Below, in pieces: positions 25,736 through 35,200 of a stretch of DNA of 64,000 bases. Position 1 is the first letter of the stretch; each line of letters starts with the position of its first letter. The DNA is from Streptomyces sp. NBC_01241 (GTDB lineage Bacteria; Actinomycetota; Actinomycetes; Streptomycetales; Streptomycetaceae), in assembly GCF_041435435.1 (NCBI RefSeq), contig NZ_CP108494.1, positions 4,684,501 to 4,748,500 of the forward strand. Direction: 5' to 3'. Below the pieces are notes generated by a model. It saw only the letters and a list, made by a program, of their open reading frames with translations, had not been told where the DNA came from and did not search any database. The position numbers and the translations under genes were made by a program.

Positions 25736-26836
25736 TTACGCAGCCAGCAGCACGTCTGCCAGCTCCGACGCTTTGATCACCGGCGGCGACACCCGCCCCG
25801 GCGGCAGCGCCGAAGCCACCAGCCAGTACAGCCTCATCCCCTCATCCCGGAGATTGCGCGCCGCATTCACATCCCGATCGTGCGCCACACCGCACTCCGC
25901 GCACGTCCACTCCCGCACCGACACATCGAGTGACGGGCCCTTCGCATGGCAGGCCGAGCACCGGCGCGTCGACGGAAAGAACCGGTCCACGATCACCAGC
26001 GTCCGCCTGTACCACGCGCACTTGTAACGCAGCTGCCGCAGCAGCTCACCCACGCCGCATCGATGATCGACTGGCTCAGGCGGGCCTTCCGCCGACGCCC
26101 CTTCCCGGCCGACGACCGCAACAGATTCGCAATGGCCAGATCCTCCACCACAAGCACTTGGTTCTCGCGCACGAGGCGGGTGGTCAACTGGTTCAGCATG
26201 TCCCTGCGTACATCGCTGATCAGCGCATACAGCCGAGCAATACGCTCCCGGGCTTTCGCCCGGTTCTTCGAGCCCCTTTTCTTGCGATGCAGCCCCCGCT
26301 GCAGCCGCGCCAGCTCCTTCTCGTACTTCCTGAGCAGCCGCGGATGGTCCACCTTCGTGTCGTCGTCCAACGTCACCAATGCCGCCAGACCCAGATCGAT
26401 CCCCACTGCCTTCGGTGCGCGTCCATCCGGCACAAACACCGCAGGCAAGGGCTGGATCCGCTCCTCCACCAGCACCGAGACGAAATAGCGTCCCGCCCGG
26501 TCCCGCGTCACCGACAGTTTCACCGGCTCGACTCCGGCCGGCAGCGGACGCGACCATCGCACATCCAACGGCTCCGACTGCTTGGCCAGTGTCACCAGAC
26601 CCGTCCCGGGCCGCTCCGGGTCCTCCACCCACCGGAAGCCCGTCCGGACGTAGGTCGCCGAATAAGCGGTAGCGGTACACCCGCTGCTGCGTGCCTGGCT
26701 CCTTGGCCCGGCTCTTCATCGCGGTCGACGCCCGACCGTGGTGCTTCTTACGGTCGGCAATGCCGAGGGCCTCGCGCTTGATGCGCTTGGCCTCGTCGCC
26801 CGTTACTCGTATCGGCTCTTCCGTAGCGTTTGTCAC
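25736..26836 (-). pseudogene. tnpB: IS200/IS605-type TnpB (OrfB), frameshifted and internally deleted
   Basis: Parts of one TnpB protein lie in two frames. An N-terminal piece (MTNATEEPIRV .. VYRYRLF) is in one frame; the middle (VGIDLGLAALVTL with the first catalytic Asp, LVVEDLAIANL with the Glu, arginine-rich bridge) is in a second; after a shift near 26050 the C-terminal zinc ribbon (RRCSACHAKG .. CAECG) and HDRDVNAARNL with the last Asp return to the first. A segment between VYRYR and TYVRTGFRW is also missing. All three RuvC residues and the four cysteines survive, so decay is recent, but the reading cannot produce an intact RNA-guided nuclease. No tnpA is present. Confidence 0.8.
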
Positions 26837-26998
26837 GGCTTCTCCCCAACCCGACTGTCCGATATGCGGAACAGTGCGTCAGTCCTCTTAACGCACGGGT
26901 GCTCGGATGGTCACGGTCTCAGCGGAACTTCGTGGATCGGAGCGCGAGCGGCTGTGTAGAGTGAGGGAACTTGCGCGCGCGGCTTTGGCGTGCGCGGT

Positions 26999-27071
26999 GC
27001 CGCCTTAGCTCAGTTGGCAGAGCAGGATACTTGTAATGTTCAGGTCGTCGGTTCGATTCCGACAGGCGGCT
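26999..27071 (+). tRNA. tRNA-Thr(TGT)
   Basis: A complete cloverleaf can be drawn: acceptor GCCGCCT/AGGCGGC, D stem GCTC/GAGC, anticodon stem GGATA/TGTTC around loop CTTGTAA (anticodon TGT), T stem GTCGG/CCGAC around TTCGATT. The discriminator is T and CCA is not encoded. A hairpin with a run of eight Ts follows. Confidence 0.93.
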
Positions 27072-27076
27072 CAAGT

Positions 27077-27113
27077 TCCCAGGTCAGCGCCTTGCTGGCC
27101 TGGGATTTTTTTT
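27077..27113 (+). terminator. Rho-independent terminator of tRNA-Thr
   Basis: TCCCAGG (27077-27083) pairs with CCTGGGA (27099-27105), with CAG/CTG inner pairs, followed by eight Ts at 27106-27113. Confidence 0.92.
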
Positions 27114-27596
27114 GCCTCCTGGTCGAGGCGCTCGCCCCTCCGGTTGCTCTCGCGGTGCTGCTCTGCGCTCTTGGGACTTCATGGGTGCGACACCCCTCCC
27201 CATGCTTGTGGAGACGCTGGGCGGGATCTCTGGCTTTTCGGTTGGGCCGGGGCGGACCGGCCGGAGCCTGCCGTGGCGTTGGGCTGCTCGCCCGGTACGG
27301 GCCCCGTCGTGCCGAGGCGTGCCCCGAAGGCGCCGCCGGCTCCCGTCACGGCCGGTCGGCCTTCGGTACGTGGTGTGTCCGGGCCCGTCTCCGCGAACTC
27401 CGGCGAGAGAATGTCGGGCATCTCCTGGGCGGTTGCCATGGCGCTCCCTCGGTCAGTGGTCCGAGCCGTCAGCAGGGTGGTTGACGGTGGGCAGGCGGTG
27501 CAGGTCCGGCGCCCCACCGGCCGGAGATGCCTTGGCATGATGGGTCCGGTCGGTCGGCCGTCGGCCCACCGGATTACCGAGCACGAGGGAGCCGCT
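27114..27596. other. Stretch between tRNA-Thr and the T7SS locus
   Basis: About 480 bp with open frames on both strands but Arg/Pro-rich, unconvincing readings. No repeat or attachment duplicate of the tRNA end was found. It should contain the promoter of the EccA-like gene. Confidence 0.5.
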
Positions 27597-30500
27597 GTGG
27601 CGCGCCATCTGATCGTCGTTGACCCGGCAGGGTCGGGCGACCACCGCACCATCGGCGAGGCGCTGACCGCGGCGCGCGGGGGCTCGGTGATCAGCGTCAG
27701 GGCCGGGCGGTACGAGGAGAACCTCGTGGTGACGAAGCTGGTCACGGTCGTCGCCCACGAGCCGGGTTCCGCGGTCGAGATCGCACCGCGCAGCGGCAGC
27801 GCGGTGCAGGTGCTCGCGGAGGCCGTCAAGCTCTCCGGGCTGCGGCTGATGGCGGGCGGGGGCGGGGACGAGGACGAACCGGTGGTGGACGTGCCGCGCG
27901 GTCAGGCCGCCTTGGAGGACTGCGAGGTGTACGGCAACTCCTGGGCCGCGGTGCTCTCGCGCGACGAGGGTTCGCTCGCCATCCGCGACACCACCGTCAG
28001 CAATCCGGCGGGCGCCGGGATCGTGGACCTGTCGTCGCGGACCAGCGTCGTCGAGCACTGCGTCCTGCAGCGGCTGGGCAGTTCGGGGATCGTGCTCGGC
28101 GAGGACGCGTCCACCGAGGTGCGCGGCTGCACCGTGCGGGACGCCGGGGGCAACGGCGTACTCGCCAACGGGCGGGCGCGCGGCAGCTTCACGGACGTCA
28201 CGGTGGAGCGGACCGTGAAGCCCGGTGTCGCCGTGGAGGAGAACGCCACGACGCGGTTCACCGATGTACGGGTCGAGGACTGTGTGATCGGCTTCCACAT
28301 ATCGACGGCCGCGCAGACGGTACTGACCGACTGCGCGGCCATCGGCTCCACGACCCACGGCGTCACCCTCTCCGGCGCGACCGACCCCGAGCTGAACCGG
28401 ATCCGGATCGACCGTCCGGGCGGTCACGGCATCGCCGTCACCGGGCGCTCCCGGGGCACGGTCGTCGATGCGCGGATCAGCGGGGCCCGTTCGGCCGGGC
28501 TGCTCGTGCAGGACGGATCGTCGACGACCGTGCTCCGTACGGAGATCGTCGATGGCGCGGCGGACGGCGTCCTCCTCACCGGCGGCTGCACCGCCCGCCT
28601 CGACCGGGTCACCGTGACCGCCGTCGCGGGGCACGGCATCGTCGTCGCGGAGGGCGCCGACCCGGTGCTGCGGCGGGTCGAGGTGACGGACACCGGCGGG
28701 CACGGCATCGAGCTGCGCGGCGGGGCGCGCGGGAAGATCGAGGCGTCCGCGGTGACCGCGGCGGGCGGCTGCGGGGTCCGGGTCGACGGCGCCCGACCGG
28801 CTCTGCAGGGCACGGCCGTACGGTCCGCCGCGCGGGCCGGGGTGTCGGTCCTGGCGGGCGGCGTCCTCATGCTGGTCGACTGCGAGGTCGAAGGACCGGG
28901 CGGCGACGGGCTGGAAGTGGACGGTTCCGAGGCCGAGTTGACGGCGGTACGGGTCCGGGTGCGGGCTGCCGGACGGCATGGTGCGAGCATCGGGGCGGAG
29001 GCGACGGCCGAGCTGACCGAATGCGTCCTGACGGCGGGCGGCGGGGACGGGCTGCGGACCGTGAGCCGGCTGCGGGTGCGCGCCGCGGGGTGCACCATCA
29101 CCGGCAACAAGGGCGCGGGTGTGCGCCGTACATCCACCGAGGGCGAGCTGGTGCTCGACCGGCTGACCAGCGAGGAGAACGGCGAGCCCGACATCACGGG
29201 CGACGCCGACGCCCCGGACGGCGCCCCCGGCGACCCGCGCGGGCCGCTCGCCCGGCTGGACGAACTGGTCGGGCTGCGTGCCGTCAAGGAGCAGGTCGCC
29301 ACCCTGGTCAATCTCAACCGGCTGGCCCGGCGCCGCCGCGACGCGGGCCTCCCGGTCCCGGCCACCGCCCGCCACCTGGTGTTCGCGGGCCCGCCCGGCA
29401 CCGGCAAGACCAGTGTCGCGCGGCTGTACGGGAGCATCCTCGCCGCCCTGGGTGTGCTGCGCTCCGGGCATCTGGTGGAGGTGGCCCGCGCCGATCTGGT
29501 CGCGAAGGTGGTCGGCGGCACCGCCATGAAGACCACCGAGGTCTTCGAACAGGCCATGGGTGGTGTGCTGTTCATCGACGAGGCGTACGCGCTCACCCAG
29601 GGCGGCGGGTCGTCCGGTGCCGACTTCGGGCGGGAGGCGGTCGACACCCTGGTGAAGCTGATGGAGGACCACCGGGACGACGTCGTCGTGATCGCGGCGG
29701 GCTACTCGTCCGAGATGCACACCTTCCTGGCGTCCAACCCCGGGCTGGCCTCGCGTTTCAACCGTACCGTCGAGTTCGAGAACTACACGGTCCCCGAGCT
29801 GATCACCATCGTGCGCAAGCAGTGCGAGCAGAATCGCTACACGCTGGGCGAGGACACCGAGCGGGCGCTGGCCGTGCACTTCGGGCGGATGCACAAGGAC
29901 GCCTCGTTCGGCAACGCGCGCGCCGCCCGCAAGGTCTTCGAGGAGCTGATCGACCGGCAGGCGCTGCGGCTCGCCGAGATGCCGGAGGTCTCCGAGGACG
30001 ATCTGACGACGCTGCTTCCCTCGGACGTCGGCGAGCAGGCGGCGGCAGCCATCGGCGCGGGTGAGGGCGAGCCCACGGACACCACCCGGCTCGACGCGAT
30101 CATGGCCGAACTGGGCGCGCTGGTCGGCCTGGAGGAAGCCAAGTCGCAGGTGCAGGACCTGGTCAACCTGCTGGCGACGGCCCGCAGACGCCGGGCGGCC
30201 GGACTGCCCGCGCCGTCGGTCGGCCACCACCTGGTCTTCGCGGGCCCGCCCGGCACGGGCAAAACCTCGGTGGCCCGGCTGTACGGCGAACTGCTGGGCG
30301 CCATGGGGGTGTTGCCCCGTGGCCAGCTGGTGGAGGTGGCACGGGCCGACCTGGTGGGCCGTTACGTCGGGCACACGGCGCAGCTCACCCAGGAGGTCTT
30401 CGCGCGGGCGCGGGGCGGGGTGCTGTTCGTCGACGAGGCGTACGCGCTGACCCCGGCGGGCGGTTCGGGCGCGGACTTCGGACAGGAGGCTGTCGACACT

Positions 30501-30911
30501 CTGGTGAAGCTGATGGAGGACCACCGGGACGACACGGCGGTGGTGGTGGCGGGCTACGAACGGGAGATGGACCGTTTCCTCGCGTCGAACCCCGGGCTGG
30601 GCTCGCGGTTCTCGCGCCGGGTGACGTTCGGCTCGTACTCGGCGGAACATCTGGTGGAGATCGTCCGGCGGCAGTGCGAACGCGACGGGTACGACTGCGC
30701 ACCGGAGACGGTGGAGTTGCTCGCCCGGTACTTCGAAGAGGTACCGCGCGACGAGAACTTCGGCAACGCGCGGTTCGCACGGCGGGTGCTGGAGTCGATG
30801 ATGACCCGGCAGGCCGGGCGGCTGAGCAGGATGCCGGAGGCCGGGCCGCAGGAACTGCGGATGCTGCTGCCCGAGGACCTGGTGGTCCCTTCGGACCTGT
30901 CCGGCGGGTGA
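27597..30911 (+). CDS. Beta-helix protein with two CbxX/EccA-type AAA+ modules
   Basis: The 1,104-residue protein starts at a GTG with GAGGGAG 5 nt upstream. Residues about 1-545 are made of short G/V/D-rich repeats (for example GGHGIAVTGRSRGTVVDARI, GHGIELRGGARG) typical of right-handed parallel beta-helices. Then come two AAA+ ATPase modules of the CbxX/CfqX type: Walker A FAGPPGTGKTS at about 597 and again at about 880, Walker B GVLFIDEAYAL near 656 and VLFVDEAYAL near 941, each with sensor and Arg elements. EccA of mycobacterial ESX systems has one such AAA+ domain and a TPR; here the TPR is replaced by the beta-helix and the ATPase is doubled. It ends 46 nt before mycP. Probably cytoplasmic, acting on substrates or chaperones. 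Confidence 0.87.
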   Translation: MARHLIVVDPAGSGDHRTIGEALTAARGGSVISVRAGRYEENLVVTKLVTVVAHEPGSAVEIAPRSGSAVQVLAEAVKLSGLRLMAGGGGDEDEPVVDVPRGQAALEDCEVYGNSWAAVLSRDEGSLAIRDTTVSNPAGAGIVDLSSRTSVVEHCVLQRLGSSGIVLGEDASTEVRGCTVRDAGGNGVLANGRARGSFTDVTVERTVKPGVAVEENATTRFTDVRVEDCVIGFHISTAAQTVLTDCAAIGSTTHGVTLSGATDPELNRIRIDRPGGHGIAVTGRSRGTVVDARISGARSAGLLVQDGSSTTVLRTEIVDGAADGVLLTGGCTARLDRVTVTAVAGHGIVVAEGADPVLRRVEVTDTGGHGIELRGGARGKIEASAVTAAGGCGVRVDGARPALQGTAVRSAARAGVSVLAGGVLMLVDCEVEGPGGDGLEVDGSEAELTAVRVRVRAAGRHGASIGAEATAELTECVLTAGGGDGLRTVSRLRVRAAGCTITGNKGAGVRRTSTEGELVLDRLTSEENGEPDITGDADAPDGAPGDPRGPLARLDELVGLRAVKEQVATLVNLNRLARRRRDAGLPVPATARHLVFAGPPGTGKTSVARLYGSILAALGVLRSGHLVEVARADLVAKVVGGTAMKTTEVFEQAMGGVLFIDEAYALTQGGGSSGADFGREAVDTLVKLMEDHRDDVVVIAAGYSSEMHTFLASNPGLASRFNRTVEFENYTVPELITIVRKQCEQNRYTLGEDTERALAVHFGRMHKDASFGNARAARKVFEELIDRQALRLAEMPEVSEDDLTTLLPSDVGEQAAAAIGAGEGEPTDTTRLDAIMAELGALVGLEEAKSQVQDLVNLLATARRRRAAGLPAPSVGHHLVFAGPPGTGKTSVARLYGELLGAMGVLPRGQLVEVARADLVGRYVGHTAQLTQEVFARARGGVLFVDEAYALTPAGGSGADFGQEAVDTLVKLMEDHRDDTAVVVAGYEREMDRFLASNPGLGSRFSRRVTFGSYSAEHLVEIVRRQCERDGYDCAPETVELLARYFEEVPRDENFGNARFARRVLESMMTRQAGRLSRMPEAGPQELRMLLPEDLVVPSDLSGG

Positions 30912-30957
30912 GGTACGGGGCTGGGGTGGCGGCCCAACAGGTCATAGGATCACGGCC

Positions 30958-32151
30958 ATGCAGCCCCGCACCGCACTGCTCCCGGCCGCCGCCCTCGCCC
31001 TCCTCGTGAGCGTTTCGGCAGCCGGCCCCGCCGAGGCCGCGGACAGTCCCAGCCTCCCCGCCGTCAGCGCCGCTCCGCCCGACGACGGCAGTTGTGTCAA
31101 GCCGTCCACGAAGCACTCCGATCTCACTCCGTGGCCGCAGCGGTTCATTGCGCCGTCCCGGGCCTGGCCGTTGTCCCGGGGCGCGGGTGTCACCGTCGCC
31201 GTGGTCGACACCGGGGTCGATGCCGCGCGGACACCTGCGCTCGCCGGGCGGGTGAAGGCCGGGCCCGATGTCGCCTCGGGCGGGACCGCCGGGAAGGACT
31301 GCACCGGACACGGGACCTTCGTGGCGGGGATCATCGCGGCCGGGCAGAAGCCCGGAGTCGGCTTCGCGGGGGTCGCGCCCGACGCACTGATCCTGGCGGT
31401 CCGGGTGACCGCCAAGGACGGGTCGGTGACCGCCGACCGGGTGGCGGCCGGGATCCGGGCCGCGGTGGCCGGCGGGGCTCGGGTGGTGGACGTGCCCCTC
31501 GCGCTGGACCGCGGCAGTGCTTCGCTCACCTCGGCCGTACGGGACGCGGTGAGCCACGATGTGCTCGTGGTGGCCCCGGCGTACGGGAGTCCCACCTCGC
31601 CGGGGGACGCGGCCCCGGCCGCCTATCCGGCGGCGCTGCCCGGTGTGCTGGCTGTCGCCGGGCTGGCTCCCGGGGGCGGCCCCGACCAGAAGGCCGCGCC
31701 CGCGACGGCCCCCGACATCGCCGCGCCGGGCACGAGTGTCATGAGCATCGGGCCGGGCGGCACCGGGCACTTCAGCGGCAGCGGGGCCGATCTGGCGACC
31801 GGGTTCGTGGCGGGTACGGCCGCGCTGGTGGACGGATACCGTCCCGGCCTGACCGTCCAGCAGCTCACGGACCGGCTGACGTCGACGGCGTACCCGGGTG
31901 CCGGGAGCCGCGCGCTGACGGGTGCCGGGACGGTCGATCCGGCGGGTGCGGTGACGGCCGTGCTGCCCACGTCGGCACCCCGCCCCGCGCGGCCCGGTCC
32001 TGCCCCGCAGCTCGCGGCAAGTACCGGAGACAGCGCCCATGCGGGCGCGGTCGCGGTGGCCGGAGGCGCGGCGGGCATCGTCGCGCTGACGGCCTTCTTC
32101 GCGGTGGTGCTCCCGCGCGCCCGCCGCCGGGGCTGGCGCCCCGGGGTCTGA
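30958..32151 (+). CDS. mycP: Mycosin-like subtilase (MycP) with a non-catalytic active site
   Basis: The 397-residue protein has a signal peptide (about 1-28), a subtilisin fold and a single C-terminal membrane helix (about 360-387), the usual T7SS mycosin layout. The catalytic Asp84 (VVDTGVD) and His118 (CTGHGTF) are present, but where mycosins have SGTS the sequence reads SGAD (residues 274-278: G-S-G-A-D), placing Asp278 at the serine position, and the oxyanion Asn region reads APAYGS instead of AAGN. Proteolysis is therefore unlikely; a structural role in stabilising the secretion complex is inferred. It converges with eccC over a strong hairpin. Confidence 0.88.
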   Translation: MQPRTALLPAAALALLVSVSAAGPAEAADSPSLPAVSAAPPDDGSCVKPSTKHSDLTPWPQRFIAPSRAWPLSRGAGVTVAVVDTGVDAARTPALAGRVKAGPDVASGGTAGKDCTGHGTFVAGIIAAGQKPGVGFAGVAPDALILAVRVTAKDGSVTADRVAAGIRAAVAGGARVVDVPLALDRGSASLTSAVRDAVSHDVLVVAPAYGSPTSPGDAAPAAYPAALPGVLAVAGLAPGGGPDQKAAPATAPDIAAPGTSVMSIGPGGTGHFSGSGADLATGFVAGTAALVDGYRPGLTVQQLTDRLTSTAYPGAGSRALTGAGTVDPAGAVTAVLPTSAPRPARPGPAPQLAASTGDSAHAGAVAVAGGAAGIVALTAFFAVVLPRARRRGWRPGV

Positions 32152-32210
32152 TCCGGGGCTCGGGACTCCGGAACGACGGGGCCCCGGAGCCGCGGAGCGT
32201 GGGACCCCGA

Positions 32211-32262
32211 GGACCACAGAGCCGGGACCACAGAGCCGGGACCACAGAGCCGGGACCACAGG
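32211..32262. repeat. 14-bp tandem repeat after mycP
   Basis: GAGCCGGGACCACA recurs with a 14-bp period (AGAGCCGGG begins at 32218, 32232 and 32246). The last copy forms the left arm of the terminator stem. Confidence 0.85.
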
Positions 32263-32283
32263 ATCCCGGGCCCTGTGGTCCCG
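32251..32283. terminator. Bidirectional terminator between mycP and eccC
   Basis: CGGGACCACAGG (32251-32262) and CCTGTGGTCCCG (32272-32283) form a perfect 12-bp stem with a 9-nt loop between convergent genes. Confidence 0.88.
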
Positions 32284-32289
32284 GAGGGC

Positions 32290-35200
32290 TTACTCCGTTT
32301 CCGTCCCCACTGCCTCCTCCGCCTCCTCTGCCTCTTCACCGCGCAGCGCCGTCTGCACCTGCACCGTGTTGCGGCGCGTGATGTACAGACCGCGTCCGGG
32401 CGGGAGTAGACGGGGCTTCGTACCGGCGATGATCTGGCCCTCGGTGGGCGGGCAGGACAGTTGCAGGACCGGGGTGTTGGCCTCGACGAGCCGGCGCAGC
32501 AGCTGGTCCGACATCATCGAGCGGGACGCGCCGTTGGCGCTGCGAGCCACGATCACGTGCAGACCCACCTCGGTGCCCTGCGCGAGATACGGAAGCAGCG
32601 GGGCGAACGGGTCGGGACCGCCGCTGCCGATCAGCTCGTAGTCGTCCACGACCACGAACAGCCGCGGCCCCTTCCACCAGTCGCGCCGCTTCAGCCGCTC
32701 CGGTGAGATCTCCGGCCCCGGCACCCGGTCGGCCATGGCGCGGGCGGAGCCGCTGACCATCTCCTGGAGCTGGGCCGGGCCGACCGCGTACCCGAGGCGG
32801 TAGGGCTCCGGTACGGCTCCGGCCAGGCGGCGACGGTAGTCGGTGACCATGACGCGGGCCTCGCTGGGCCCGTAGCGCCGGGTGACGGCTTCGCAGACCA
32901 TGGCCAGCAGGTTGGTCTTGCCCGACTCGGCGTCGCCGACCACGACCAGGTGCGGGTTCTCCTCGAAGTCGTGGTGGAAGGTGTCCAGTTGGACGTCCCG
33001 CAGGCCGATCGGGACGCGCAGGTCGCCGTCCGGCTCGGGCAGTTCGGACGCGGGCAGGGTGAGCGGCAGCATCCGTACGGGCGGGGCCTTGGGCCCGTCC
33101 CACTCGGCGGCCGTCTCGCGGACCAGCGCGTCCACGCCGTCCGAGAGGGTGTCGACCGAAGGGTCCCCGTCGATACGGGGCAGTGCGGCCAGGAAATGCA
33201 GCCGCTCGTCGGTGAGCCCCCGGCCGGGGATCTTCGGTACGGTTGCCGCCGCCCGCATGTTGATCGCGGAGTCGACCGGGTCGCCGAGCCGCAGTTCGAA
33301 GCGAGTGCCGAGCTGGTCGCGCAGGGCGCTGCCGACCTCGCCCCAGCGGGTTGCGGCGATGATCAGGTGGACGCCGAAGTTGAGCCCGCGGGACGCGATG
33401 AGGGTGAAGGTGGGCACCAGGTCCATGAAGTCCTGGCGGATCGTGTTCCAGCCGTCCACGACGAGGAAGACGTCGCCGTACGGGTCGTCGGCGAACTCAC
33501 CGGCCGCGCGCTTGCGCCGGAAGTCGGCCATGGAGCCCAGGCCGCGGTCGGCGAACTGCCGCTCGCGGCGAGCGATCAGCGCGGTGATCTCGGCAACGGT
33601 ACGGAGCAGCCGGTCCGGGTCGAGGCGTCCGGTGACGCCGCCGACGTGCGGGAGGCCACAGAGCGCGGAGAGCGCGCCGCCGCCCAGGTCCAGGCAGTAG
33701 AACTGCACCTCGCGCGGGGTGTGGGTGCGGGCGATGGCGGTGACGAGCGTACGCACGAGGGTGCTCTTGCCGCTCTGCGGTCCGCCCGCGATGCCGACGT
33801 GGCCGCCCGCCCCCGACAGGTCGGCGGTCAGCTCGTCGCGCCGCTGGTCGAACGGCCGGTCCACGATGCCGACCGGCACGGTGAGCGGGCGGCGTGGCGT
33901 CGCCGAGCCGGGCGGGGGCAGCAGCAGGTCGAGCGTGGGCGGCTCGGTGAGCGGGGGCAGCCACACCTGATGGGCGTGCGGGCCGGAGCTCTCCAGCCGC
34001 TCGACGGCGATGGTGAGCAGGCTGGCGGCAGCGGCCTCCTCGGTCGGACCGGCTTCCGGCGTGGCCACATCGGGCTCGGTCTGCGGCAGTTGCCGCGGCG
34101 GCACCCAGCCCGCGTGGAACGGCACGACCTGCCCGGCGACGACCGCCTGGCGCACTGCGGGGCGGACCACTCGGTAGGGACCGGAGACGAAGGCGGCCTT
34201 GAACCGGGTGAGCGTGCCGACGTCGTTCTTCAGCAGGCCGCTTCCGGGCTGCGGAGGCAGCTCGTACGCGTCCGGGACACCGAGCACACCGCGGCTCTCC
34301 ATCGCGGAGAAGGTCCGCAGCCCCACCCGGTAGGAGAGATGGGACTCCAGCTGGTGGATACGGCCTTCGTCGAGCCGCTGCGAGGCGAGCAGCAGATGCA
34401 CGCCGAGGCTCCGGCCGAGCCGTCCGATCATGACGAACAGGTCGAGGAAGTCCCGGTGGGCGGCGAGGAGTTCACTGAACTCGTCGACGACGACGAAGAG
34501 GGTGGGCAGCGGTGCGAGGTCGGCGCCGCCTTCGCGGGCCTTCTCGTACTCCAGCACCGAGGCGTAGTTGCCCGCCCTGCGCAGCAGCTCCTGGCGGCGC
34601 ATCAGTTCACCGTGCAGGGCGTCCCGCATGCGCTCCACGAGCGCCGTCTCGTCGGCGAGGTTGGTGATGACGGCGGAGGTGTGGGGCAGCCGATCGAGGC
34701 CGAGGAAGGTCGCGCCGCCCTTGAAGTCGACGAGTACGAAGTTGAGCGTCTCGGACGAGTGGGTGAGCGCGAGACCGAGCACCAGGGTGCGCAGCAGCTC
34801 CGACTTGCCCGATCCGGTGGCGCCGATGAGCATGCCGTGCGGGCCCATCCCGCCCTGCGCCGACTCCTTGATGTCCAGGGTCACCTGGCTGCCGTCGGCG
34901 GCGAGACCGATGGGGACCCGCAGTCGGTCGCCGGGCGCGCGCCGTTCGTGCAGCTTGGTGAAGTCGGCGGAGTGCAGATCGTGGATGCCGAGCAGACCGG
35001 TCAGCTCCATGTCCTCCTGGAGCGGCTGCTCGGAGCGGGCGGTGATGCCCAGCCGGAAGGGGGCCACGGCGGAGGCCAGGGCGCGGGCGGCGTGCGGGCC
35101 CAGGGTCTCGGGGCGGCCCACGGAGGTCTCGGAGGACTTGCCGTCCGGGTCGGTGGTGACCATCGAGAGGTCGTCGGGGGTGACCCGGAAGCGGAGTGTG

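Noticed and set aside
26999..27071. tRNA-Thr as boundary of an integrated island carrying the T7SS
   Set aside because: The tRNA is complete, but no duplicate of its 3' end and no integrase was found on the T7SS side within the window.
27453..30650. Minus-strand open frame of about 1,065 codons opposite the EccA-like gene
   Set aside because: It has no domain signal; the plus strand has two perfect AAA+ modules and a ribosome site.
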